DNA of 64,000 bases from Pseudomonas koreensis (lineage in GTDB: Bacteria > Pseudomonadota > Gammaproteobacteria > Pseudomonadales > Pseudomonadaceae): assembly GCF_024169245.1 (NCBI RefSeq), contig NZ_JALJWP010000001.1:3783501-3847500 (forward strand), read 5' to 3'. A program made the translations under genes and the position numbers. Below the pieces are notes generated by a model. It made no database searches and had not been told where the DNA came from. It saw only the letters and a program-made list of their open reading frames with translations. Position 1 is the first letter of the stretch. Each line of letters starts with the position of its first letter. Positions 35,397 through 43,716 of this stretch are shown here, one piece after another.

Positions 35397-35750
35397 ACCG
35401 ATTCTCGTTGTGCTGTCGCCATTGAACAAAGATGCGCCTTTGGCCCGCGCTCGCCCATCATACTTTGGTGTCGCCCGAGGCGAATATCCCCGCCGTTGCG
35501 TCTTCCCAGGCATCTCACAGACCTCGTTCAAACACTCTGCCCGCACTTGTGTAAGCCACTGTATCAACGAGCAGCGCGGTTACATCAGCATGCAAACCGC
35601 GCCGTTGACGAAACATCGCAGATACACCCCCCGCGCAGCATTGGCAGCGGTTTCAACGTCACTCGACGCTTGAATGAATTCAACATGACGCCTGTTCTGC
35701 GGTGATGACATACGGCAGGGCAGAGCGTCCGCGCGGCAGGCTCGACACTT
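35397..35750. other. Divergent region between the sensor kinase and MDR reductase genes
   Basis: This 354-bp gap has no convincing ORF. It holds the 14-bp palindrome at 35459-35472 and the presumed kinase promoter on the minus strand. The right half should contain the promoter for the plus-strand reductase gene; a weak AGG ribosome site sits just before its ATG. Confidence 0.5.
35459..35472. promoter_or_regulatory. Candidate response-regulator site upstream of the sensor kinase gene
   Basis: CATACTTTGGTGTC matches the reverse complement of the palindrome GATACCAAAGTATC at 38163-38176 at 12 of 14 positions. It lies 63 bp upstream of the kinase start. The arm-spacer-arm layout (5-4-5) resembles known FixJ-type sites such as the StyR/TodT box. 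Assignment to the operon's own regulator is inference. Confidence 0.45.
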
Positions 35751-36716
35751 ATGAAAGCGATGGTGATGCATACGTTCGGCGATCCCGATGTCATGGCCCT
35801 GGAGGACATCCAACTGTCGGCACCGGGCCCTGGGCAGGCGCTGGTCAAGGTCATGGCGGCGGGTATCAACTTCATGGACACCGGCACCCGCCGGGGCCTG
35901 GGCGCGGCATGGTCGTTGCCGCTGACGCCGGGCGTCGAAGGTGCGGGGCTGGTGATGGCCATCGGACCGGGCGTGCGCGATGTCCAGCCCGGCGATCGGG
36001 TTGCCTGGCACTACGTACCCGGCAGTTATGCGCAGCAAGTACTCGCGCCGGTCAGTCAATTGGTGCCACTGCCCGACGCCATCGACTTTGACACGGCGGC
36101 GAGCGTGATGATGCAGGGCCTGACGGCGAGCAATCTGGTCAACAGCGTGTATGCCGTTCGCCCTGGTGACATCGCCTTCGTCCATGCTGCCGCTGGTGGT
36201 GTAGGGCAGATGCTCACCCAACTGATCAAACTGCGTGGGGGCAAGGTAATAGGCCGGGTTTCCCAGGCCGACAAGGTCGATGCGGTCATTGCGGCGGGCG
36301 CCGACTATGTGGTGATCGGTCGGGCGAGCCAGGTTGCCAGCCAAGTGTTGCGTCTGACCGAAGGCCAGCGGGTCAATGTGGTCTATGACGGCACCGGGGC
36401 AGAAGGCTTTGCTGATTCGATCGAACTGCTGGATTACTTCGGCACGCTGGCCCTGTACGGGCCGTTCATGAATGCGATCGCGCCGATTGATGTCTTTTCC
36501 CTGCCGCGCAGCATCAAGCTGACTTACCCGTCGGTCATGCATTACGTGCGCAGCCGTGAAGCCTTGCTGGAACATTCCCGGGAGTTGTTCGCCTGGGTGC
36601 TTGAAGGCAAGTTGAAAACCATGATCGGCCGACGCTATTCGTTGGCGCAGGCCGCGCAGGCCCATCGCGATATCGAGTCACGACGGACGTCCGGCAAGTT
36701 GATCATCAATCCCTGA
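35751..36716 (+). CDS. NADPH:quinone reductase-like MDR oxidoreductase
   Basis: A 321-residue zinc-free MDR protein. It starts MKAMVMHTFGDPDVMALEDI, with INFMDTGTRRG and the GVEGAGLVMAIGPGV GroES-like motifs, then the nucleotide-binding VHAAAGGVGQMLTQLIK near residue 145 and the GRYSLAQ-like tail. It fits the quinone oxidoreductase QorA group, which moves hydride from NADPH to quinones or enones. It lies between the sensor-kinase operon and the hydrolase/MFS cluster, which suggests a place in the same catabolic module. Cytosolic; substrate unknown. Confidence 0.83.
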   Translation: MKAMVMHTFGDPDVMALEDIQLSAPGPGQALVKVMAAGINFMDTGTRRGLGAAWSLPLTPGVEGAGLVMAIGPGVRDVQPGDRVAWHYVPGSYAQQVLAPVSQLVPLPDAIDFDTAASVMMQGLTASNLVNSVYAVRPGDIAFVHAAAGGVGQMLTQLIKLRGGKVIGRVSQADKVDAVIAAGADYVVIGRASQVASQVLRLTEGQRVNVVYDGTGAEGFADSIELLDYFGTLALYGPFMNAIAPIDVFSLPRSIKLTYPSVMHYVRSREALLEHSRELFAWVLEGKLKTMIGRRYSLAQAAQAHRDIESRRTSGKLIINP

Positions 36717-36785
36717 CAACGTGGCAGCTGCCCATCCACCTGACCCGGAGCAATCGACATGAACTGGTAAAACCTCAGCCTCGAC

Positions 36786-38042
36786 TCACGGTGTGCTGCA
36801 TGCCTTCGAGCCTCTGCAGCCACGCCAGACCAGCAGTGCCGCCAGGACCTGATTGCCGGCGAAAAACATGAACAGATCCTGTGCGGTCCATCGTGCGTCC
36901 AGAAGCATGCCGGCGATGACCGGGGAGACGATGGCGCCGATGCGCCCCGTCGCCAGGACCACGCCAACGCCCGTGGTGCGAATCGCGGTAGCAAATGCTT
37001 GCGGAGTGAGAATGAAGATCGCCGCGATGGCGCCGTTGAGCAGCAGGCCGGTGGTGACGCACGCGACGATGGCCAAACCCGCCGCGCCCGTGGCTGGCAC
37101 AATCAGGATCATCACGCCGGAATTGAACAGCAGAAAGCTCAGCAGCAATCGTCGGCAGCCAAAACGATTGGCCGCCAGCCCCATCAATAGCGCCCCGGAC
37201 ATGCCGCCAGCGCACAGCAGTACGCCACTGACCGCGCCCTGTTGTTCGGAAAAACCGTTTCGGGTCATCAGTGTCGGGGTCCAGCTCATCACAAAGTAAA
37301 AGCACGCCATCAATAACAGCAATGCCAGCGCGAGGGAGGTGGTCTGCTGCCACTGCCCGGCGACAAACAGCGGCCGGTACTGCGTGTAGGGCAACGTCTT
37401 CGTGCCGACCTGAATTGTTTGCCGGTCAAGCGCGAGAAACGGGCCCGACTCGCGCAGCCACAGAGCGCCCGCCAGGGTGGCCGCCAGTGTGATCAGCCCG
37501 CCCGTGAGAAATACGTAACGCCAGCCAGCGCCGACGTTCAGCGCATGGGCCAACAGGCCACCCAGGCTGGCGCCGCAAGCGAAGGCCATCGACTGGAGAG
37601 CGATGGCCAGGTGGCGTCGATTGACGCTGGCGCGTTCGTAAGTCAGCACATTGGCGGCCACCAGCACCACACCGGTACCGATGCCCGTCAGCACGCGCAA
37701 CGCCATCAACCCGCAGTGACCCGCGCTCCAGAACGACAGCAGCATGCTCACGCCACTGAGCAATAACCCGGCCAGCAAGATCGGCCGCCGTCCGTAGCGA
37801 TCTGCAAGCGGCCCGGCCAGCAGCGAACCGAGCGCCATGCCAACCAGACTGGCACTGAGCAGCAGGCCGGTCTGTGCACCGGTCAATGCCCATTCTCTGG
37901 CGACGCTGCTGGCAGTGAATGCCATGGCCATCACGTCCATGCCGTCAATCACGTTGAACAGCATGCACAGGCCGATCATCCGCCACTGGGAGAAGGGCGC
38001 GGCAGTGTCATCCGCCGCCTTGAGCATTGTTTCCCCGCGCAT
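36786..38042 (-). CDS. MFS transporter, aromatic-acid:H+ symporter-like
   Basis: A 418-residue MFS protein with about twelve helices. The N-terminal VIDGMDVMAMAFTASSVAREW carries the acidic D-G-x-D signature of the AAHS (aromatic acid symporter) family, and motif A is GPLADRYGRRPIL. AAHS proteins import hydroxylated benzoates and related acids. The start at 38042 has AGGA seven bases upstream; an alternative ATG at 38027 follows GGGGA. It is divergent from the exported hydrolase genes across a gap carrying a 14-bp palindrome, so it may import the product of periplasmic hydrolysis. Substrate is inferred only as a small organic acid. Confidence 0.8.
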   Translation of the reverse strand: MRGETMLKAADDTAAPFSQWRMIGLCMLFNVIDGMDVMAMAFTASSVAREWALTGAQTGLLLSASLVGMALGSLLAGPLADRYGRRPILLAGLLLSGVSMLLSFWSAGHCGLMALRVLTGIGTGVVLVAANVLTYERASVNRRHLAIALQSMAFACGASLGGLLAHALNVGAGWRYVFLTGGLITLAATLAGALWLRESGPFLALDRQTIQVGTKTLPYTQYRPLFVAGQWQQTTSLALALLLLMACFYFVMSWTPTLMTRNGFSEQQGAVSGVLLCAGGMSGALLMGLAANRFGCRRLLLSFLLFNSGVMILIVPATGAAGLAIVACVTTGLLLNGAIAAIFILTPQAFATAIRTTGVGVVLATGRIGAIVSPVIAGMLLDARWTAQDLFMFFAGNQVLAALLVWRGCRGSKACSTP

Positions 38043-38162
38043 CGCTGTTTCCTGGACGTTATTGTTTTTTCGAGAGCCCCAATGCTGGCAATGCGCTGCG
38101 GCGGCGTCGAGCTTTTTCTCTGATCCTGATTTTGCCCAGTGTGCCGGGCTGCGCTGGCCTCT

Positions 38163-38176
38163 GATACCAAAGTATC
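38163..38176. promoter_or_regulatory. Palindrome GATAC-N4-GTATC in the MFS/epoxide-hydrolase divergent region
   Basis: GATACCAAAGTATC has perfect 5-bp arms and a 4-bp centre. A 12-of-14 match, in reverse complement, lies upstream of the sensor kinase at 35459-35472. It sits 121 bp from the MFS start and 165 bp from the hydrolase start, suitable for regulating either. Confidence 0.5.
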
Positions 38177-38340
38177 GACCGACACCATCGTGTAATCGTC
38201 CGAGAAGTCAGCCGATGATTTGATCGGGCTGCGTCAACTGCGCTGTCGCGAATGACGCCGCTGAACCCTGCGTCCCGGCCGCGTCGCCGACCTCTGACAC
38301 CGTCGTGGCAGCAGGCACCGACTTTCCAAGGAGATTGATC

Positions 38341-39690
38341 ATGCGTGTGGCTTCCCCCCTTATTACATGGCGCAGACGCGTCAGGGCAGGCATCTTCGGT
38401 TTTGCGACCCTGGCGGCCAGTTGTGGTGCATGGGCGGCCAGCACGGCCGCCGAACAACCGGGCACCAGCGTGGCGGCGGCGCAGGCGCAAGCCATTCGCC
38501 CGTACCGGATTCATGTCGATGAAGCGCAATTGACCGACTTGCGCAAACGCATCGCCGACACTCGCTGGCCGGATAAGGAAACGGTCAATGACGACTCACA
38601 AGGTGTGCAACTGGCTCAGGTCAAGGAGCTAGTGAAGTACTGGGGCAACGGTTATGACTGGCGCAAAGCCGAGGCGAAGCTCAATGCCTTGCCCGAGTTC
38701 GTTACCACCATCGACGGTGTCGACATTCAATTCATTCATGTGCGCTCACGCAACCCCAATGCCATGCCACTGATTCTGACCCACGGCTGGCCCGGCTCGC
38801 AGTTCGAGTTCCTCAGCGCCATCGGCCCGTTGACCGACCCGACGGCATACGGCGGGCGGGCAGAAGACTCTTTCGACGTGGTGATTCCGTCGATCCCCGG
38901 CCACGGTTTTTCCGGCAAACCGACCGAGTTGGGCTGGGGACCCGATCGGGTAGCCAAAGCCTGGGATGTACTGATGAAACGCCTGGGTTACAGCCATTAT
39001 GTATCTCAGGGCGGCGACCACGGCTCGGTTATTTCCGATGCATTGGGTCGCCTCTCACCGCCCGGACTCCTGGGGATTCACCTGAACATGCCGGCGACCG
39101 TGCCGCCGGAGCTGGTCAAGCCGATCAACAGTGGCGATCCGGCGCCCGACGGGCTGAGTGAACCCGAGCGTAACGCCTATAACGCCCTCAGCACTTTCTT
39201 CGGTCGCAACGCTGCCTACGGCGCCATGATGGTGACCCGGCCGCAGACCATCGGCTATCTGCTGGCCGATTCGCCGGCCGGCAGTGCGGCGTGGATGTAT
39301 GAAAAATTTGCAGCCTGGACCGACAGTGACGGCCACCCGGAGCGCGTGCTCAGCCGTGATGAAATGCTCGACGACATCAGCCTGTACTGGCTGACCAACA
39401 CGGGTGCGGCGTCCTCGCGTTTCTATTGGGAGAACAACAACAATAACTTCAGCGCCGCCGCGCAGAAGACCAGCGCCATCAAGGTGCCGGTGGCGATCAC
39501 GGTGTTCCCGCATGAAATCTACCGCGCGCCGAAAGTCTGGGCGCAGCGTGCGTACCCATCGCTCTCCTATTACAACGAGGTCAGCAAGGGCGGCCATTTC
39601 GCCGCGTGGGAACAACCGCAACTGTTCAGCGAAGAACTGCGCGAGGCGTTCCGCCCCCTGCGGGCTGCGGTTCAGACAACCTCGCATTGA
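38341..39690 (+). CDS. Exported epoxide hydrolase-like alpha/beta hydrolase
   Basis: A 449-residue protein. Residues 1-33 have basic RRRVR, a hydrophobic core and an AWA-type cleavage site; the arginines also resemble a Tat signal. Residues 53-160 are the epoxide-hydrolase N-terminal domain (IRPYRIHVDEAQLTDLRKRI). The alpha/beta core has the oxyanion HGWPG (148-152), the nucleophile Asp226 in QGGDHGS and catalytic His late in KGGHFAAWEQP. This fits the microsomal-epoxide-hydrolase-like family, which opens epoxides to diols, here probably in the periplasm. AAGGAG precedes the ATG at 38341. First gene of a five-gene plus-strand run; true substrate unknown. Confidence 0.85.
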   Translation: MRVASPLITWRRRVRAGIFGFATLAASCGAWAASTAAEQPGTSVAAAQAQAIRPYRIHVDEAQLTDLRKRIADTRWPDKETVNDDSQGVQLAQVKELVKYWGNGYDWRKAEAKLNALPEFVTTIDGVDIQFIHVRSRNPNAMPLILTHGWPGSQFEFLSAIGPLTDPTAYGGRAEDSFDVVIPSIPGHGFSGKPTELGWGPDRVAKAWDVLMKRLGYSHYVSQGGDHGSVISDALGRLSPPGLLGIHLNMPATVPPELVKPINSGDPAPDGLSEPERNAYNALSTFFGRNAAYGAMMVTRPQTIGYLLADSPAGSAAWMYEKFAAWTDSDGHPERVLSRDEMLDDISLYWLTNTGAASSRFYWENNNNNFSAAAQKTSAIKVPVAITVFPHEIYRAPKVWAQRAYPSLSYYNEVSKGGHFAAWEQPQLFSEELREAFRPLRAAVQTTSH

Positions 39691-39750
39691 AGCTATCCAT
39701 CACCGGACCAATCGGGGCCGCGCCAGCGCGGTTCCCTCAGGAGACGCATC

Positions 39751-40821
39751 ATGAATAACCTCTCGTTGAATCACTCAGCAGCAGGGCATCGCGGTTTGCT
39801 CGCCCGATCCATTCTGGCGATCGCCTTGCTGCAAGCGGGCCTGTTGAGCCTGGTACCCGCGACAGCGTCTGCCGCTGAGGTGGCCGCAGGGAAAATCCCG
39901 GCCATTACCGCCGGCAGCAACGTTTCCTTCGGGCCGCTGAAGCACGTCAAGGCCGGACTTCTGGATGTCGCCTACGCCGAAGTGGGCCCGGCCGATGGTC
40001 CGGTGGTCATTCTGCTGCACGGCTGGCCCTACGATATTCACAGTTACGCCGATGTGGCGCCGGCGCTGGCGCAGAAGGGCTATCGGGTCTTGATTCCTTA
40101 TGCGCGCGGTTATGGCGACACTCGATTTCTGTCCGCCAAGACCGTGCGCAACGGCCAGCCAGCCGCGTTGGCCAGTGATCTGATCGATTTCATGGATGCG
40201 CTGCACATCAAACAAGCCGTCCTTGGTGGCTATGACTGGGGCGCACGTACCGCTGACATTGTTGCGGCGTTGTGGCCTGAGCGAGTCAAGGCACTGGTGG
40301 CGGTCAGCGGTTATCTGATCGGCAGCCAGGACGCTGGCAAGGCACCGTTGCCGCCCGCTGCGGAATTGCAGTGGTGGTATCAGTTCTATTTCGCCACCGA
40401 ACGCGGGCGCGTGGGTTATGAAAAGAACACCCACGATTTCGCCAGACTCATCTGGAAACTGGCCTCGCCGCAGTGGAATTTCGACGACGCCACTTATGAT
40501 CGCAGCGCCGCAGCGCTACAGAATCCGGATCACGTCGCGGTGTCGATTTTCAACTATCGCTGGCGTTTGGGATTGGTCCAGGGCGAGGCCAGATACGATG
40601 CGCTGGAGAAAAAGCTCGCGGCTTTCCCGTCCATCAGCGTACCGACCATCACTATGGAAGGTGACGCCAATGGCGCTCCCCATCCGCCGGCCGAGGCCTA
40701 CGCCAAGCGTTTTACCGGCAAATACGAATACCGCTTGATCAGCGGTGGCGTTGGCCACAACTTGCCGCAAGAAGCACCGCAAGCCTTTGCACAGGCCGTA
40801 ATCGATGCCGATCATCTTTGA
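39751..40821 (+). CDS. Exported alpha/beta hydrolase (haloalkane-dehalogenase/epoxide-hydrolase-like)
   Basis: A 356-residue protein. Residues 1-42 look like a signal peptide with a PATASAAEV cleavage zone. The core has oxyanion HGWPYD (90-95), nucleophile Asp162 in GGYDWGAR, and the catalytic His late in VGHNLPQEAP. An Asp nucleophile is shared by epoxide hydrolases and haloalkane dehalogenases. AGGAG precedes the ATG, and it follows the first hydrolase by 60 bp, so two exported hydrolases are co-transcribed. The pair probably acts in sequence or on related substrates in the periplasm. Confidence 0.83.
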   Translation: MNNLSLNHSAAGHRGLLARSILAIALLQAGLLSLVPATASAAEVAAGKIPAITAGSNVSFGPLKHVKAGLLDVAYAEVGPADGPVVILLHGWPYDIHSYADVAPALAQKGYRVLIPYARGYGDTRFLSAKTVRNGQPAALASDLIDFMDALHIKQAVLGGYDWGARTADIVAALWPERVKALVAVSGYLIGSQDAGKAPLPPAAELQWWYQFYFATERGRVGYEKNTHDFARLIWKLASPQWNFDDATYDRSAAALQNPDHVAVSIFNYRWRLGLVQGEARYDALEKKLAAFPSISVPTITMEGDANGAPHPPAEAYAKRFTGKYEYRLISGGVGHNLPQEAPQAFAQAVIDADHL

Positions 40822-40839
40822 GAACGAAGGATGGCCACG

Positions 40840-41349
40840 ATGAAGCTCAAGACTTTGGCCGCGCTATCAACGACCGTCACAGCTGTCGTGGCGATCGCAG
40901 CCGGTATCGCCATCGCCGACGACACTCGCGGCGACGCTTCGCCCATCTACGGCGTGAAACTGCCGGAGCACTATCGACTCTGGCCGCTGATCGCACCCGC
41001 TCAAGAGGCAGCGCCTCTGGATGAACTGCGTGCAGTGGTGGGCAATGACCGGGCGATCAAGGCGTACCAGCAATCGACGCTGCCATTTCCTGACGGCACG
41101 GTGCTGGTCAAGCTCGCCTGGAAACACGTGCAGTCACCAGAGTTCGAGCCGGCGTCGATACCTGGCGCGGCCACGACCGTGCAGGTGATGGTCAAAGACT
41201 CGAAAAAATATGCCGCCACCGGCGGTTGGGGCTTCGGTCGGTTCATCGACGGCAAACCGGCCGATGAAGCCCAGCACCAGACCTGCTTCGCCTGCCATCA
41301 GGCGCGGGTGCGTGATCACGATTTCGTTTTCACGCGATTTGCGCCCTGA
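40840..41349 (+). CDS. Cytochrome P460-family protein
   Basis: A 169-residue exported protein. Residues 1-27 (MKLKTLAALSTTVTAVVAIA and onward) form a signal peptide. The single c-type haem motif CFACH is near residue 150 in the long-start numbering, followed by the RVRDHDFVFTRF end typical of P460-like proteins, where a Lys can also cross-link to haem. Characterised members oxidise hydroxylamine; others handle small redox reactions. I start it at 40840 because AAGGA is eight bases upstream, while the ATG at 40831 is directly against that site. It lies 18 bp after the second hydrolase, in the same operon. Role here is unknown. Confidence 0.78.
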   Translation: MKLKTLAALSTTVTAVVAIAAGIAIADDTRGDASPIYGVKLPEHYRLWPLIAPAQEAAPLDELRAVVGNDRAIKAYQQSTLPFPDGTVLVKLAWKHVQSPEFEPASIPGAATTVQVMVKDSKKYAATGGWGFGRFIDGKPADEAQHQTCFACHQARVRDHDFVFTRFAP

Positions 41350-41388
41350 TCGCGTTAAACCCTGAACCTTCGCACAGAGAGAACGCCG

Positions 41389-42138
41389 ATGCTTTTACAT
41401 CTATCGACCTGGACAGAAATCGAACAATTTCTCAAGCGCAGCCGCACCGTGGTCATCCCGATCGGTTCCAACGAGCAGCACGGTCCCACCGGATTGCTGG
41501 GGACTGACTGGATGTGCCCGGAAATCATTGCCCATCAGGCGCAACAGAGCGCCGACATCCTGATTGCGCCGACCTTCAATATCGGCATGGCCCAGCATCA
41601 TTTGGGCTTCCCCGGCACCATTTCGCTACGGCCGTCGACGTTCATCGCGGCGATCGGTGACTGGACGCGTTCGCTGGCGGCCCATGGCTTTGAAAAAATC
41701 TTCTTCCTCAATGGCCATGGCGGCAATGTCGCTTCGATTGAAGCGGCATTTTCCGAGTTGTACGCCGAGGCCAGTTTCGCCCGACGCTCGGCGGGTTTTG
41801 CCTTGAAGTTGTGTAACTGGTGGGATCTGGAGGGGGTCAATGACCTGGCACGCGATCAGTTCCCGACAGGCCACGGCGTGCATGCCACACCTTCGGAGAT
41901 TGCCGTGACGCAGTGGGCTTACCCGCATGCGATCAAGTCGGCGGACTACTCGCCGCAGATCGCCAATTGGGGGCCGATTCGTGAAGCTGCCGATTTTCGC
42001 CATCGTCATCCGGATGGCCGCATGGGCTCGGACCCGGCGCAGGCCTCACCGGAAAAAGGTCGGCAACTGGTAGAAATGGCGGCGCGGGGGCTGGTGCGCG
42101 AAGTACAGGCCTTCAGTCAGGAAACCATGCCGGGCTGA
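41389..42138 (+). CDS. Creatininase-fold amidohydrolase
   Basis: A 249-residue protein of the creatininase family, a zinc/manganese amidohydrolase fold. Metal-site residues are visible as Glu29 and His31 in IGSNEQHGP, Asp40 in LGTDWM, and His110 in FLNGHGGNV. Family members include creatinine amidohydrolase and enzymes for mycofactocin, FAPy or other cyclic amides. It is cytosolic, 39 bp after the P460 gene, in the same run. In this cluster it may open a cyclic amide/lactam formed from the exported hydrolases' products; that is speculation. Confidence 0.82.
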   Translation: MLLHLSTWTEIEQFLKRSRTVVIPIGSNEQHGPTGLLGTDWMCPEIIAHQAQQSADILIAPTFNIGMAQHHLGFPGTISLRPSTFIAAIGDWTRSLAAHGFEKIFFLNGHGGNVASIEAAFSELYAEASFARRSAGFALKLCNWWDLEGVNDLARDQFPTGHGVHATPSEIAVTQWAYPHAIKSADYSPQIANWGPIREAADFRHRHPDGRMGSDPAQASPEKGRQLVEMAARGLVREVQAFSQETMPG

Positions 42139-42162
42139 GCAGGGTCACGGTTTGTCAGCGTG

Positions 42163-42196
42163 ATCAGCGCCAGGATTTGCCTGGCGCTGATGTTTC
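42163..42196 (+). terminator. Hairpin between creatininase-like and aldehyde dehydrogenase genes
   Basis: ATCAGCGCCAGG, loop ATTTG, CCTGGCGCTGAT is a perfect 12-bp stem followed by GTTTC. It could end most transcripts before the dehydrogenase gene or act as an intra-operon attenuator. Confidence 0.6.
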
Positions 42197-42232
42197 ATCA
42201 CCGGGAAAACCTGATCAACGAGGTAAGCCACG

Positions 42233-43651
42233 ATGTGGAAGATCAATCACAGTTACATTGACGGGGCATTCGTTGCGGTGCATGGCAGTGAAACCTTGTC
42301 CTGCATCAATCCGGCGACCGAGCAAGTGATCGGCACGGTCACTCTGGCGGATCGTGACGATGCCCGACGCGCCATCGCTGCCGCTTCGCGTGCGCAAGAG
42401 GCGATGAAGCGCAGCTCCAAGGCCGAACGCATCGAAATGCTCGAGCAATTGCAGGTCGCCGTGCAGGCCAGCACTGATGAACAGCGCGACGCGGCCATTG
42501 AAGAATACGGCGCACCGCTGGCTCGCGCGCAATGGGTCAGTCGTTACGCTTCGCAGTCGTTTGCCAATGCTGCGCAGGTGCTGAAGGACTGCGACCTCGT
42601 GCGCAAGATTGGCGACGCCACCGTAATAATGGAACCGGTCGGTGTCGCGGCGCTGATCGCCCCCTGGAACAGCACCGCCGGCACTGTGTGCAGCAAACTG
42701 GCTTCGGCGCTCGCGGCCGGTTGTGCTGCGGTGATCAAGCCGAGTGAGCTGAGTCCGTTGCAGACCGACGTCCTCGCGCAGGCACTGCATCGCGCAGGGT
42801 TGCCGAATGGCGTGTTCAATATTTTGCTGGGACGCGGCAAAGATGTCGGCGACGAGCTCAGCTCCAGCCCACACATTGCGAAAATCTCCTTCACCGGTTC
42901 CACGGCCACCGGCAAGCTCATTGCTCGCGCCGGTATCGACACCATGAAGCGCGTGAACCTGTCACTCACCGGCAAGTCGGCGTCCATCATCCTCGACGAT
43001 GCCGACCTCGATACAGCGCTTCCCCAGGCAGTGAACGTCGCGTTCATGAACAACGGTCAGGCCTGCGTGGCCGGTACGCGTCTGCTGGTGCCGCGCGCGC
43101 AGGCTCAAGGCGTCATCGAGCGAGTCAGAAGTCTGGTCGAGGCACTCGTCGTTGGCCCTCCGCAGGATCCGGCTACCGTTATCGGGCCACTGGTCAATCA
43201 GGCCCAATACGAGCGCATCCAGCATTTCATCCGGCGCGGCGTGGTGCAGGGTGCGACACTGATTGTCGGCGGTGAGGGCAGGCCGGCAGGCCTGGACAGA
43301 GGCTACTTCGTCCGGCCGACGGTGTTTGCCGACGTCGACAATGACATGGACATTGCACGCGAAGAGATCTTCGGCCCGGTGCTGTCAATCATTGCCTATG
43401 ACTCGGAGGAGCAGGCCATCGACATTGCCAATGCCAGTGACTACGGCTTGCAGGCTTATGTGTTCACCCGGCAGGCGCAACGCGCGCGACGCGTGGCGGC
43501 CCGGCTGCAGGCCGGCTCGGTATTGATCAACAGAATCGCTCCCGAGTTGCTGGCGCCGTTCGGTGGGGTCAAGCAGTCCGGTGTTGGCCGGGAGTTCGGC
43601 GTGTTTGGTCTGGAAGGCTTTCTGGAAGCCAAGAGCATCGTCCAAGACTAG
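42233..43651 (+). CDS. Aldehyde dehydrogenase lacking the canonical general-base Glu
   Basis: A 472-residue NAD(P)-dependent aldehyde dehydrogenase. APWN with Asn146, Lys169 in KPSELSP, GSTATGK at 222-228 and the catalytic Cys278 in NNGQACVAGTR are all present. The usual LELGGKS segment is LSLTGKS here (residues 243-249), so the conserved general-base Glu is Ser244 and a Gly is Thr246. It may still acylate but deacylate more slowly, or use another base. It follows the creatininase gene across a hairpin. The family oxidises aldehydes to acids; substrate here unknown. Confidence 0.83.
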   Translation: MWKINHSYIDGAFVAVHGSETLSCINPATEQVIGTVTLADRDDARRAIAAASRAQEAMKRSSKAERIEMLEQLQVAVQASTDEQRDAAIEEYGAPLARAQWVSRYASQSFANAAQVLKDCDLVRKIGDATVIMEPVGVAALIAPWNSTAGTVCSKLASALAAGCAAVIKPSELSPLQTDVLAQALHRAGLPNGVFNILLGRGKDVGDELSSSPHIAKISFTGSTATGKLIARAGIDTMKRVNLSLTGKSASIILDDADLDTALPQAVNVAFMNNGQACVAGTRLLVPRAQAQGVIERVRSLVEALVVGPPQDPATVIGPLVNQAQYERIQHFIRRGVVQGATLIVGGEGRPAGLDRGYFVRPTVFADVDNDMDIAREEIFGPVLSIIAYDSEEQAIDIANASDYGLQAYVFTRQAQRARRVAARLQAGSVLINRIAPELLAPFGGVKQSGVGREFGVFGLEGFLEAKSIVQD

Positions 43652-43669
43652 CGCCGCCTGCGGCGGGGA

Positions 43670-43709
43670 CTTCAGCAGAAGCAGGCATCGTCGCTTGCTT
43701 CTGCTGAAG
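43670..43709. terminator. Bidirectional hairpin between the aldehyde dehydrogenase and catalase genes
   Basis: CTTCAGCAGAAGCA (43670-43683) and TGCTTCTGCTGAAG (43696-43709) form a perfect 14-bp stem with a 12-base loop. It sits between convergent genes, where one hairpin could end both. Confidence 0.7.
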
Positions 43710-43716
43710 GGTGAGA

